Shown here: in pieces, positions 25,490 through 37,800 of the stretch
How positions within the stretch are numbered: position 1 is the first letter of the stretch
Layout: every line of letters begins with the position of its first letter
NCBI GenBank assembly: GCA_037074615.1
Contig: CM073558.1
Span: 2,037,501-2,101,500 of the forward strand
Origin: Leucaena leucocephala
Taxonomy: Eukaryota; Streptophyta; Magnoliopsida; Fabales; Fabaceae
Direction: 5' to 3'
DNA: 64,000 nucleotides
Notes under the pieces: generated by a model
Told to the model about the DNA's origin: nothing
The model's input: only the letters and a program-made list of their open reading frames with translations
The model's database searches: none
Translations under genes and position numbers: made by a program

Positions 25490-26147
25490 TTCTTTCAATT
25501 ACTCGATTGAATCGACTAACAGCAAACAAGATAAGTAAATAAAACAGAAAAACGAAAAGAACAAAGAACAAAGAAAGCCAAAAGATTGCCAAGAGAAAGG
25601 ACGAAGCTTTTGGGGTGAGAGCTAAAGCAAGGATCAAAGAGTATAAAGTTTAAGCAGAGTGGAGGGTAGATAGACCGTACGAAGCACGCAAAAGAGTGAT
25701 GGGTTGGAAGGGGGAATTAGTCTCTCAAGAAAAGACTGAAAGAAAAAAACCCCTAACCCTAAAATCACAAATTCTGTGTGCGATTCTTTAAGATTCCACG
25801 GTCTATCAACGCCTATTCTGCTCTCTTCCCCTTTTCCTTTCTTGGACTACACGTGCGGGCACACACTAACACCACACAGTTCCAGAATATTTCACTCAAT
25901 CTCGCTATCTCTCTTACTCTTTCATTATATTTCAGCTTTCAATTACCAGTTTCGGAATTTTGCCTCTTCTCGCCGCTGTTACTTCTTTCAGTTGAATATA
26001 GACCGGCAGCGACAGAGACAGAAGACTCGGACACACAGGAGAAACAACAAGCGAGCGGCACAATATATGGACCGAAGTATTATACTAACACAGTAAGACG
26101 GTGAGTTAATTAATTAATAATTAATTTTTGCTCCGCGAAATTTTTTT
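25490..26147 (-). promoter_or_regulatory. DCL1 5' flank and leader, with telo-box
   Basis: This is the sequence between the DCL1 start codon and the edge of the upstream transposon. It holds ccctaaccctaaa (25751-25763), a telo-box-like double repeat common in plant promoters and leaders. A pyrimidine- or purine-rich 5' UTR is likely, but no transcription start or TATA box can be placed. The nearest transposon edge is only about 660 bp from the start codon. A 9-bp target duplication copy occupies 26139-26147. Confidence 0.55.
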
Positions 26148-26280
26148 GGGAAAATGACATTTAAGTCCCATAGAAGGTATAAAATGTCAAAAAAATCCCA
26201 AGAAATGGCATAATTAATGTCAAGTCCCATGGGACTTCATATGAATTTTTTCTAATTGTAAAAAGACATAATTGTCCTTA
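26148..26280 (+). repeat. Left terminal inverted repeat of the Pack-MULE
   Basis: Pairs with the reverse complement of about 31630-31762 with small gaps and scattered mismatches. Shared blocks include aaatcccaagaaatg, taattaat and agtcccatgggactt. Confidence 0.85.
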
Positions 26281-27301
26281 AGACTGAAAATTTCCCTTTC
26301 CTTTCTCTTTCTCGTAATCCCCTTTCATTCAGGACTCTCTCTCTTTTCCTGTCTCTTGCTGCTCCTTCTCTCAGCGTTTCTCGTGTTTGCGCTCACCCAA
26401 TTTTTGAAGATCTTCACCACTTGGTACGTGCTTCAGAGATAACGAATTGGACCAAAGACCTGTATAAAAGCAATCTGGTGTAGAATATGGAAATTCAATA
26501 CCAGATAAATCACGTCTGTTACCTATGAAATAGCAGTAAAAGAACCAGGAAGATGAGAGAAATTAACAGCATGATTAAGAGCAGTATTATGATTGCATCC
26601 TTCCACCTGACAACATCATAAGGTTAGAATCTGATTTCATTTTCCAATAAACACAAACTGGATGAGCACTCCACATTCTTCTTCTTCTTTTTAGTTTTGG
26701 TTTTTTTTTTCTGAGGTCTAATGATGGGTAAACAAACGATACGTTAACAACAATATTAATTAATTAAGACTGATTTTTTATCTCCCATTTTCTCTCTTTT
26801 CAAAAGGGAGGACTCTGGTGAACAAGGATTTTGCATAATTTTCATCTAAACAAACTGATATGAATATCATCTTCATAAAATAGCTCAAAAGATACAGTAC
26901 CAACTCCTTGTGATGTGAGCCTTCAGGTATGAAATGTACAATATAGCAGTCCAGAGGTGCTAATGGTGTAGGTGTTAATGGTCGGACGGGTAGAGAGTGA
27001 AAATAGCTTCTTCCATATCTACGGTCTCGCTTTGGTAAAGAATGTAATGTGAGTTCTCTCCCTGGTGAACAAGTCTGTAAATGCTGTGCTTTTTTGTTTT
27101 TGTTTTAATTCATTAATTCACGTGTTTTTGCATTTTGGTTTTGATAGATATGTGAATCCTTAACTTCAGGTCCTTGTCATGCTATTGACATAACGACATC
27201 TTCTTCTTTCTATTTTGTTTAATTGTTTATTTTCTAATTTAATAAATTGTCAAGCTCACGATTTGTTATGATACTGAGTCACAATGGTCTTTGTGTTGTA
27301 G

Positions 27302-27431
27302 GGTACACTCTATTGAGGTAGAGAACATTTCAGGGAAGGGTGGGGTATATATTCAATCTGATGGAGAATATATGGGATTCCTTCCAAGAAAAATTCTTGT
27401 TCTTCCAGCTGTTATTGGGATGATATGCTGA
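27302..27431 (+). pseudogene. Captured exon fragment, lipid-kinase-like C terminus
   Basis: After an acceptor-like ttgtgttgtag (ending 27301) a frame reads through VYIQSDGEYMGFLPRKILV to LPAVIGMIC and a stop (27429-27431). The DGE..G..P..I.VLP.A pattern resembles the C terminus of diacylglycerol/sphingoid-base (YegS-like) lipid kinases. Only this last exon is visible, inside the transposon, so it is read as a captured fragment. The family call is tentative. Confidence 0.45.
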
Positions 27432-27950
27432 ATCAAAGGAAAAATAGAGAGGACTGCAGAGTTTCTCAAAAAGAAAATAAAGGGGAAGAAGGCAACGAGT
27501 TCTCCTCTTCCATCTTTACTCTGTTGGCTGCAATGTTAGACTTAGCAACAAGTAATATCTCCAGAAATATGATTAGGCAACTTTGGGAAGGGGAAGATAA
27601 CTCTCAAAACATGAAAATCTTTTCATGATGAGATAGAGCTATTGTGATTTGCCAGTTAAGGATTTATATAGTCCTTGAAGCTGGCTATTTACAATATTTT
27701 AGGAGGGGAATACATTTTTGCAAATGCTGTAGCTTGGGGTTTAGTTGTTATTTTGGGTCAGAATGTGTTTTTAAATATAGTTTATTTGTTAGTTTTCACC
27801 TTCAGAACCGTTTCTCTTGTTATTTAAGAAAGGAATTTAGAATTGTTTTCTGCATAAAGATGATTTATAGAGGTTGTACAAGGAGAGGAATTAATTTTGA
27901 ATATATGTGGAATTAATTTTCAAATATGATGGCTCAAGCATTTCTGTGTT

Positions 27951-28325
27951 ACCTGCAATAACAATCACAGCGCCTAAAATAATAACCCCAGCACCTGTAA
28001 TTAACAACCCCAACCCCTGCAACTAACAACCCCATCACCTGCACTAAGAACCCTATCAGCTACAACTAATAACTCTATCAGCTGCACTTACAATCCCGAC
28101 ACCTACAATAACAATCCCAGCACCTGAAATAACAACACAAGTACTTGCAACTAACAACCCCATCCCCTGCAACTAAGAACCCCATCAACTGCACTAACAA
28201 CCCCAGCACCTGAACTAATAACTCTAATGCTTGTAATAACAACCCCAGCACATGCAACTAACAACCCCAACCCCTACAACTAAGAACCACATCACCTGCA
28301 CTAAGAACCCTTGCAACTAAAAACA
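27951..28325. repeat. Left arm of inverted tandem array (20-22 bp unit)
   Basis: About 17 degenerate tandem copies of a unit like acaaccccagcacctgcaac. The unit varies between 20 and 22 bp, and many copies read aacaacccc followed by an a/g-cacctgcaact variant. The reverse-complement array follows at 28413. Confidence 0.85.
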
Positions 28326-28412
28326 TTAAAGAAGAAATAAGAGTTGGCGCACTTTGCTGTGAAATAAGAGAACAGTACGGTATGTTCACAGGTGGGTTTA
28401 CTTATCATCGTG

Positions 28413-28935
28413 GCTGGGGTTGTTAGTGCAGCTGATAGGGTTGTTAGTTGCAGGTGCTGGGGTTGTTAATTACAGGTACTGGGATTGTTAGTGTAGGTGA
28501 TGGGGTTGTTATTTCAGGTGTTAGTTCAGGTGCTGTGGTTGTTATTTCAGGCGCTGGGGTTGTTAGTACATGTGATGTTATTGTTAGTTACAACTGATGG
28601 GATTGTTAGTGCAGTTGATAGGATTGTTAGTTGCAGCTGATGTGGTTGTTAGTTGCAGGTGCTGGGGTTGTTATTTCAAGTCCTGGGGTTGTTATTGTAG
28701 GTGCTGGGGTTATAAGTTATAGCTGATAGAGTTGTTAGTGCAGGGGAAGGGGTTGTTATTGTAGGTGTTGGGGTTGTAAGTGCAATTGATGGGGTTGTTA
28801 GTTACTGGCGTTGTGGTTGTTATTTTAAGCACTGAGGTTATAAGTGCAGCTGATGGAGTTGTTAGTTACGGATGCTGAGGCTGTTATTTCAGACGCTGGA
28901 GTTGTTATTGCAGGTGCTGAGGTTGTAAGTGCGAA
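28413..28935. repeat. Right arm of inverted tandem array (reverse complement of the left arm)
   Basis: More than twenty degenerate tandem copies of ggggttgttagttgcaggtg, the reverse complement of the unit at 27951-28325. About 90 bp of non-repeat DNA separates the arms. A transcript across both would fold into a long imperfect hairpin. Confidence 0.85.
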
Positions 28936-29781
28936 ATTGACCGAGACATATATATAAGTAAAGTAAGATTATTAGTAGTACGTTTAAGTTCAACTATAAT
29001 TAAGATATGATCAATGACACAGAAATGCTTGAGCCATCATCTTTGAATAACAATTCAGTAATTAAGATCCTTTATCATTATAAAATGATTAGATCCTCTC
29101 CACATAATCACATATTCAAATTATACATCACAAATCTAGAAATTTCCTTCCATAAGCAAGCCCAAAAAATCATTGATTTTTCATCATCAGGAATTAGCTG
29201 CTTTACATTCACAGCTTGTATATCTTACCCATATTCTGAGGCATGGTCTACCAATAAATTTTGAGCCACCAATTCCATAATTTTTGGGATGAGTTTCTTT
29301 AAATTCTGAGGCATGGTCTGTCACAAGGGTTACAGCCATCAACACATGCATTCAAAGTCTGCAAGAAAAGAGAAAAAATTTATCAAGTGTATGTGACAGA
29401 AATTGAATCTCACTTTTTGTAGTTTGGACAACTGATATGAGACGCAAGAGAAAAGGCATATCTCTTGAGTAACAACATATCAAGTGTATGAGACAGAAAT
29501 TGAATCTTACTTTTTCCCTCTTGCTTATTTCTCTTTATTCCAAGTTCTTTCTCTATGCACTTCATCATAACTGTATTCATTTAAGTGCTTCATTTGTCTG
29601 ACCTTTGCTTTTAGCCTTTGGTTCTTTTGCACTTTTAAGTTTCCATTTCTCACAAAAAAGCTTTCAAGCTTCAATCCGTTGTTCAAGAAAATTTGATTGA
29701 ACAACCCCTACCCCATTTTTCAAGTCACTGTAGAGTGGGAAGGCAAAGGAAGGGTACAACCTCAAGGGTTGATAACTTTAC

Positions 29782-30600
29782 CTCTATCCATAAGCATAGG
29801 CCACGACCAAGAAGAGGGCCATGAATCGTGAATACCACCAAAGCAACTTCCAACAAGATACCATATAGTAGAAAACAAGGCAATAACACAAATCTGCAGT
29901 TGGAACTTTAGTAAGTTTACATTATGCAAGGCATTAACAGAATGATATTTTCCAATTTACACAATCTTTTATGGTCGAATGAATAGGTAACTCACTTGAT
30001 ATCCTAATAGGGGCAGAAACTTCTCTCTGCTAATGCTTCTCGATATACATTCTGTTCTTAACATATGAACACCAGAAAATACTACACTTAAGAAGTTTAA
30101 AAGATCCCCAACCTGAGTTTAGAGCAAAACTTCCATTAGTTATTAAAGAAGAGAAACACAGCACAAAGATTCATGCAACATCTAGTGTTTAGAATACAGT
30201 ATTGATTATAAATCAAAACTTACAAAAAAAATTAGAGAACAACATAGAAGAAAAGTAATAAAAAATGAGCAAGATACACATACACATGGAGGAGAACCAC
30301 TAAATTCTAGCATTCCAACTCCTAAAATGGAAATGATAGCTCCAAACCAGATTCGAACAGGAATCTCTGCTCCTAACATGCCATCAATTAAAGGAACCAC
30401 AATTACTTGCAAATTTCACGCAAAATATGCACAATTGTACCTTCAAATAGTCTCACTGTTTAAAAGTCATTGACATATCATGATATATAAATGATTTTAC
30501 AGTGAACATAGATATAAAAGATGCATGACCAGCATCTGAGGTTAGAAGTCCAAGCGCTTGCATGAGGTATCCCAAATTTGCAAGACCAGTACATTTGTCG
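29782..30600 (-). pseudogene. Captured fragment of an EamA-type membrane transporter gene
   Basis: Four consecutive exon-like pieces on the minus strand keep the order and splice junctions of a plant EamA/drug-metabolite transporter gene. They are about 30600-30501 (LGYLMQALGLLTSDAGHASF), about 30407-30284 (VVPLIDGMLGAEIPVRIWFG), 30112-29996 (GDLLNFLSVVFSGVHMLRTE) and 29893-29782 (ICVIALFSTIWYLVGSCFGG). The two downstream introns still have GT..AG ends. The first junction is damaged: after ..SMFT the donor and the next acceptor no longer restore the expected Val codon without a stop. The N- and C-terminal thirds of the protein are missing. It lies wholly within the transposon, so it is read as a captured, non-functional copy. 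The parent gene is probably elsewhere in the genome. Confidence 0.8.
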
Positions 30601-30955
30601 TTCCCCATACCCCACCTAATGGGAGTCTTATGCATTGAGCCACCCTTTACCGATATGTAAAACCATGTAAAGGAGACTTCCAATGCTCATTTCCTTATGT
30701 CCTCAAGTATTTGTATTTATTTACTCTTCTATCACGGATTAAATATTCATTCACTCCCAAAGGCCTACTATATCAGGTTCATTTACTACAAGAGCAACCT
30801 GCATATCAGCACAGTCATATGTCTTCATTTGCAAAATAAAATAGCAGGAATTAAACCCCACTAGAAAGCAATCCTGGGAATAGCGTTTTTTCTCTGTTGC
30901 ACTGCTCCCTTGTTCCCATAGCAGATATGATAAAGCAGCAAGAAAAGTTGGGTAC

Positions 30956-31055
30956 CTGATGAAGAGATAGGTGTTCCTAATTCATTATTTTCAAATTCCA
31001 CCAAAATGCATAAACCATCTTCAGAAAACAATGCCAAATAACGAGCATCAGGTGA
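30956..31055 (-). pseudogene. Captured exon fragment of a FAS2-like WD40 protein
   Basis: A minus-strand frame reads SPDARYLALFSEDGLCILVE and continues FENNELGTPIS before a donor-like GT at 30955-30954. This resembles the last WD repeat of FASCIATA2, the CAF-1 chromatin assembly subunit. Only one exon is present, immediately upstream of the EamA fragment and from an unrelated gene, so the element carries a chimera. The identification rests on remembered family sequence. Confidence 0.6.
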
Positions 31056-31629
31056 CCTTTTAAACAATATTGGTAGTTAAAAACTTCTCCAAAGGCATGC
31101 GATTGCATTAATTCTTTAAACCAAAACATGAAAATGGGAACTGCTAGCCACTAAAACATTTTCTATGCAACGTCCGTTATTGCTGCATAGTGGAGACCAA
31201 CCAATATAGCTATGGGAGAAATGAAGGCATAACATATGACAAATTAACAGATTATGTGCAATTATGTATATTGCCCCCAGATTGTCATTACTTTTAAAGC
31301 AATGTAAATATATTACTCGGAGTAGGGGCAGGTTACTGGAGGAGGAAAGGAGATGATGATTTGGACGATGAAGCAAGTGACGATGACAGGAAAGGAGGCT
31401 GGTAGCGACGATATCCGCAACAGGGGCGAGTGACCGGAGGAGGAAAGACGATGATGAGTGAAGGAAGAAATGCAACTGTAAGGGGTGGCAGCGAAGGACC
31501 AAAGTACACAAATCAAGCAGAAACGAGGAGTATAGTGCAGAGACCAAAATGAATACAAGCAATCTTAAGAAGATGCTAGTGCTTCGATTTTAGGTGGGAT
31601 GACAGGAAAGTCATGATTTTAGTTAACCA

Positions 31630-31762
31630 AATGGGCAGTTATGTATTTTTACAATTGAAAAAAATTCATCTAAAGTCCCATGGGACTTTAAATTAATTAT
31701 AACATTTCTTGGGATTTTTTAGGTATTTAATTGCTTCCACGGGATCTAGATGTCATTCTCCC
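31630..31762 (-). repeat. Right terminal inverted repeat of the Pack-MULE
   Basis: Reverse complement of the left terminus, ending in gtcattctccc at 31752-31762 and followed by the second copy of the 9-bp target duplication. Confidence 0.85.
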
Positions 31763-34529
31763 AATTTTTTTTTTGAATTTTTTAAGGTTTTTGGAATAAG
31801 GGTGGATTGAATGTTTTGGAAATCGGAACCTCTAACTAGGAACTGCGAAACTCGGGAACTGGAGACACTGAACTGGACGAGATTTTCGGGCTTAAAGCCT
31901 TAAACTTTAGGATTGATGATCTCACGGGTCCAGACTCGGATCTCGATCGGGTCGATCCAAAACACTCGATAAATATCTCTGAAAAGGGCAGGTCTTGTCC
32001 AATCAAATATAACCACGTTTCAGTCTACCTACGTGTCAATATCCTATTGGGAAATGGCTTACAAATGGGACTCAATGAACAGTTCGTGTTGGACACGTGG
32101 CAAGTGTAAGATACAAGGACGGTACAGATAGATCTTTGGGGTTAGAAAGTCAAAGGAAGAAAGATTCAGAACCCTAGGATGTAGACAATTGTTTATTTGG
32201 AGAATAATAATTGGTTAATATTCGAGATAATGGAATTCTGGTTGGATTGATCTTTGAAATTATTCTGTAGATCACATTTACACTTTTAAAAGGCTTTAAT
32301 TGCCTGGCAGCTTTGCCGTGCGGTATATATATTTACTCTTTTTCAGATATATGGGTCCCACCATTTCAGAACCAATGCTAATGCTATTAAAACAGTATTT
32401 ATTGGGGGGAAAAAATCGCCAAAATGAATTTGCTCCGCGAAAAATTGCATGAATTCTATGGATGAGCTTAAAAATATGTACTTTTTTAGCAGTACTTAAC
32501 TCTGTTTTTAAAGTTTAGGAGTGTATTTTATTAAAAAAAATTATATTGAGCCTTTATAAAGAATGCAAATAGTTTCCTTATTCATGAATTCTTGTTGCAT
32601 TCTTTATAATTTAAATTTAGAATAAAAATATTTCTATTAAAAAAGAACAATGAAATTATGATATTACTTTAAATTATATTATTAATATCAAAATTTTATG
32701 AATATATAATTTATAAATATTTTTTTTAAATTCTCTTTAAATTTATAAAAAATTCTCATCATGTTTTTTTGAGTGCGTGGATTTGACATAAAAATAAAAA
32801 AATATAATAATAAATTATATAGAATTTATAGTGGTGGTCAGATAGCAATAATAATTGAAGAATTTAGATATATAAGAATCGGAAACAAAGCTTCTTTTGT
32901 TTCGTTCATCTTTGAATTTAGAAGAAGAAAGAAAGAAAGAACAAAGCACGACAACGATGTAAAGGCATGAAAAATATTTGGCAGACAATATGACAGTAAC
33001 CTTTCATCTTTGGTCAACTCATAGCGATGCCCAACGTAGTTTTCACCAAACGCAAGTTGCATCATCTGCCTTTTTTCACGCACCACACGCATTGCAAGTT
33101 ATATGTATTTTTTTAATTAAATGTATTTTATTATTGTTTAAAGTCTCATAAATAAATCACATTGTTTATAATAATTTATTAATTGTATGACTTGTCGCAA
33201 AATTTAATAAAGTTTTCTATTTCATGTACAATAGGATTGATACTTTTTTTATTAAACTGAGCACAATTCATTTAATCTTTAGGTTGTAAGTAATTAATTT
33301 TTATTTTGGAAATAAAACATTATCTTTTTCTTAAATTTTTTTTATAATTAATTAGTTCATTATTTAATTAATAAAATAAGAGATATGTCAAGATAGAAAT
33401 AGGAATGAAGAGAAATATCTTGACTTGGCAATCACAAATCTACATACTTTGACACTTTTTTTCCTGTAAAATAATCATTCACCGGCTGCAAATTAAATAT
33501 ACTGCGCTTTCCATAAGATTGAATGGAAGTATCTTATAATTTCAAAATTGACATGTTTAAAACTTAAAATAAGTTTAAAATAACAAGTAATCCCAATAAC
33601 AACATTTTTTTTATATATGTAAAAATTTTTAGAAAGGGACTAGACTCACTCACGATCTAAGGACAGAATAAAATCTCCTTTTGTCCTAGATGATATCGAA
33701 TATTAGGCAAAGTGAGCTGTCAATTATTCTTATGCGTTAACCTAGACCCTCAGAAATTAGGATATCTCCCCAAGTACCGTGGTTCGAAATATAATAAAAT
33801 TATATTCTTTATAGATTGAACACACTTTAAATAGTCGCATGTCTTACCTTTTCACTAACTTTTTTTTGTTATCCACCTGATTCACCGCAATTTTACTCTT
33901 ACTACATCCGGATCAGATACGCATCGCGTACCTGGCTATAGTGGGTGAGTCTCCCAACGAGGATTTTCTGTATATGCTAAAGCTTAAACTTAAAATATCG
34001 TTTAATTGATACTGAGTTATTTATCACTTAAATCAACTCCTAACTGAACATATGGTCCATCGATGATAATAATAGCGTTTTATGTTTTTTTTTTTATTAC
34101 AAACTGCGTTTTATGTTAGAATACAACTCATGGCTTACCGTGTAAGGCCCACACAACATGGGCCTGATGGTCCAGAATTTATGTTGGCCTCTGATGATGT
34201 TGTCCATAAAGCCCGGGCCTAACTAAGTTGTACAATCTATTTTACATCGAGTGCCATGTGGAGTAGGAGAAGCCTTTAACATGTTTGTTTCCTTCGATTT
34301 TGTGCTCCCTCGACCCCTCTCTTCTTAATATAATTATTAAGTATTCGAGCAACTAAACTAATTTTAGAATTTATAATTATCCCCTAATATAGATTTCTAT
34401 GAGACTTGAACTCCACATTTATCCTCCCCTTAGTCTGCCAAGAAAGTTTTAAATTATTTCATACATGTTTATAGACATATAGGATAAAAATTTTTATATT
34501 GACATATTAAGTTCGATTGTGAAAAAAAT
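31763..34529. other. Intergenic; promoter-like GC-moderate stretch then AT-rich DNA
   Basis: 31780-32440 is less AT-rich than its surroundings. It has a G-box/ABRE-like core acacgtggc (32094-32102) and a TATA-like tatatata near 32323-32331, but no gene follows. A 14-bp sequence at 32429-32442 repeats one at 26127-26140 (see findings). 33630-33980 is another compositionally distinct patch I could not identify. The remainder is AT-rich with no supported gene. Confidence 0.5.
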
Positions 34530-34790
34530 AGTAGAAGATCGTCCGAGGTGGTTTATACATGTACAAAAAGATCATCAAATATGCCGCTAAGGAGTATGGG
34601 TCAAACAATTTAGAGCTTGGTGAAGGGGATGAGAAAAGACTAAGGAGAATACTAAATGTGTTATTGAACATGATATCTTAATCAATAATTTATCTAAAGA
34701 TTTAGTTTTTAATAAAGTACAATGGTATCATGCGATTCATAAGCTGACTCTACCTAGTGGATAAAATTTGTTATTGTTGTTAATATATTA
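34530..34790 (+). mobile_element. LINE (L1-type) 3'-end remnant
   Basis: Degenerate sequence colinear with the 3' part of the longer LINE remnant at 41290-41575. It includes the segment for a RWF..VQK-like motif, an arginine-rich stretch, a terminal W...IH-like segment, and a tail running into ttgttattgttg. Frameshifts and stops make it non-coding. Confidence 0.65.
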
Positions 34791-34848
34791 AGTGCTAGTT
34801 TCATTAATTAATTAAATTAATGGGTCACTTAATCATCTTCCAAATTGC

Positions 34849-34879
<31 letters not shown>

Positions 34880-37800
34880 TAATGTGTTGAGATAATCGAT
34901 ACATGTAATTTGAGGCGGAAAATGAAAGAAAGGAAATTGTGTGGGGGCATGGGGCACTAATATATTCATGGCATCACAACACACACACACACTTTTTTGT
35001 GTGATATTACGATACAAGAATGGTTGGACCACCATTATGTGAAGAATCAAAGAAGTGATCTGGTTATTGGATTCTTATCTTTAGAAGCATCATAACTATC
35101 TTCTTTCTTGATAAATGATGGTACTTCCTAACGCTTATCTTATACTTATGACCTGTCACACTTCAATCTTTCGCTAACAATAATCAACTTTTTAATCATG
35201 CTTGGCCCTGCCCCTAATCCCAGGACAATGCCACATTTTTTAAGACAAGAGAATATTCATGACTCTGACATATTCGTCTGTTAAAATATGTTCTTAAACA
35301 AATTAGCCTTCTAATTCATTACACACTTGGAATCATTGTGATCCCCAAACACTACCAGAAAACGTATAGTCCAATTTTATTCCATCTCTCATGAACCCAC
35401 AACTCCAAACTTCCATTTTCAGTTCATATAAGTCCTTTGCCAGTTCCCTCGCTTTCAAGATTCGTCGAGCCACCAACATGCAATCTAACCCATCCTGATT
35501 AAAGACTCTTCCAACTTAAATGCCAGGTAATAATTAACATGCCATTTTCCCAAGTTTCTTTTAATTCCTTGAGCTTCCATACCTTCACTCACAATTAGCC
35601 TTCAATAATGTGAACCAGAGAACTATATCCTTTGTCCTGTAATCCTCTTTTACAACAGCCTTACTGCATCTGTCCTTCCTCAGCATCCAACAAATCTGAG
35701 CATAAACCCTTTCCCAAGACCATCTCCTTATTAAGTACTACTATGATCCAAGAGTTTACTATTTTTCACGTTTATGATTCAAGACCTGTTTAGATTGCCC
35801 AAAAATACTTTTTCATATCTATCCAAACACTTTCTCAGTTATGTTGTTTAGTGATTGTTTGAATTTGCTATTGATAAGCGCAAGTATATTCACATAAGTC
35901 GAGATACAATTCTTCTTATATATTTATCTTATAAACCATAAAATTATGATTCAAAAACCGGATTGGAGTTTCAAAAGTCCAATTCAAACACACATTTAAT
36001 TGCTGTAGTTCAATGCAGATGACAGGGTTTATTATTTAATGGTTCTAGTACCAATTCCTTGTGAGAACGAAATCTATCTAATTTTCATATTATTTGAAGC
36101 AACACAACGCATGTGTATACTTGGAGTATATAGGCAACCTGATTGGGATGGAACGGACAATGCATAATGAAATTAGCCAATTTTGGGGAAGAGTATAGAA
36201 ACGAAAAGAAAAGGGCATAATACACAAATAAAGGGAAAGAAGCTAGCGACATAGATAATGTTACAGCTTGACACATAACAGGATCATAATTATTCTCATG
36301 TGTTACGTTGGAGGCAGTACGTAGTGAGGAAGGAAAAGCAAACGAGAGGGAGAGAAGGAGAGAAAAGGGAAAGCAAAACATGAATGAATGAATGAGAGCG
36401 GAAGCTGTATATAGGGAGGGGCTATAAAGAGGCTATATATATGCCTTAATATAATATATAATTATATTCAAGGCCTCGGAAAGCGACCTCACCTCCAAGA
36501 AAACAAATCCACTCTTCCAACTCTTACTAGTACAAAAAAACTTTTCACCAATTATCCCAGCAACGATGTAAAAAATATGTTAGGTGTCGTTTTTATAAAT
36601 AAGATGCGTTGATTTTTTACACAGGTTAAAGCAACAACCGATTACTTTCTACTTTTCTTTCTTCAAGGTATCTTCAAGTCCACAGGCACATATACCTTGT
36701 TTGTATTCATTTAATAAATTATTATAATTGAATGATCAATCAATATTATATATATATATTCCCACTATAATGTGGTTGTAATAACATATGGATCAACAGG
36801 TACCTATATAGTGAAAAAATGTGTAGGAAAGAAAAGGAAAGAAAGCAGTGAATGAATAAAGTTGCTTTCAACAGCAAAGTGCATTTGATTAGGTTGAGGA
36901 GGTGTCGCGGTGGTGTAATCCATAATGGCCCCACGTACTCTATCTAATGCCCCCCTTGCTGTTTGGTGGCAAACCTTATTTCATAGGTCACCCCAATTTC
37001 ATATCACATCATAATATCACCTTCATTTGTCCCCTCCCCATACCCCCTACCTCCTCCTATGCTTCCCATATAGGGTATCTTCCAAAAAGTATTAGAGAGT
37101 AAATTATATCCAGGTATTAAAGAAAATAAATTATTATTATCATATTTTATAAAATTATTAAATTATTGATATAAAATCTAAAATCTTGTGGAAGATTTAT
37201 TCAAATTGTGAATAGATAAGTTTAACTTAACTTATAATGAGTATCCCATTGACTTGTTAATAGAAATATTATAACTTATTATTAGTACACCATGACTTGT
37301 CTTACCTTATCTTATTACTAGTGGCACATGCTTATTAATTGAGGCCCTAGCTTGTCATTGTGGCATGACACAATAACTTGTCAATCGATCTTAAAAGTCA
37401 GCATAAGTTTATCTTTTTATAATTTTAATAAATTATCCACAAGTCCTTTAGAAGTTTATATCAATTTGATAATTTTATAGCATCTGATAGTAAACCTCAA
37501 TATAATTGCTCCCAAAGTATTATTATTCTTTTTTATAAGTTATTTGATAATTTTAAAGAATATTAAATATTTCTTTTTATATATACTCATATTTAAGAAA
37601 GATAGTGCATGAGAGTATAAATTACTATACTGTTAGGGTTTGATATCGCTAATAAATATTCAATTGGTTTTACATTATTTGTTTTGCTGGATTATCTACC
37701 ATTATACGTACTAAGTGGATGATATGATTTTGAAACTTGAGTCAATAAATAATGCAATATAAAAGATGACAATTTGGATTAGCTAGAGCTAGACTGTAAC

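Larger units (their letters stand above)
26148..31762. mobile_element. Pack-MULE-like non-autonomous Mutator-type transposon
   Basis: The ends are long inverted repeats: 26148 reads gggaaaatgacattta inward, and the complement of 31762 reads gggagaatgacatcta. They stay alignable for about 130 bases, including aaatcccaagaaatg and agtcccatgggactt at both ends. Both ends are flanked by the 9-bp direct repeat aattttttt (26139-26147 and 31763-31771), the target-duplication length of Mutator-like elements; the repeat is low-complexity, which weakens it slightly. No transposase frame is present. Inside are fragments resembling three unrelated host genes, some keeping exon-intron structure, plus an inverted tandem array. 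Capture of gene pieces between MULE termini defines Pack-MULEs. The termini are diverged, so the insertion is not very recent. Confidence 0.85.

Noticed and set aside
25776..26104. Two overlapping frames of about 107 codons in the DCL1 5' flank
   Set aside because: Neither resembles a protein; they overlap each other in a pyrimidine-rich leader and run opposite to DCL1.
27951..28935. CRISPR-like repeat array
   Set aside because: Repeats are contiguous, degenerate and inverted, have no unique spacers, and lie in a plant nuclear transposon.
31116..31562. Minus-strand hydrophobic 148-codon frame at the right end of the transposon
   Set aside because: Arises from GGA/GAT-rich purine sequence with local duplications; no transposase or other family resemblance.
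33630..33980. Possible SINE or TRIM element
   Set aside because: The stretch differs in composition from its flanks, but no promoter boxes, termini or target duplication could be shown.
36085..36381. 98-codon minus-strand frame with hydrophobic runs
   Set aside because: No recognisable family, no splice context, and simple Leu/Ser/Phe-rich composition.
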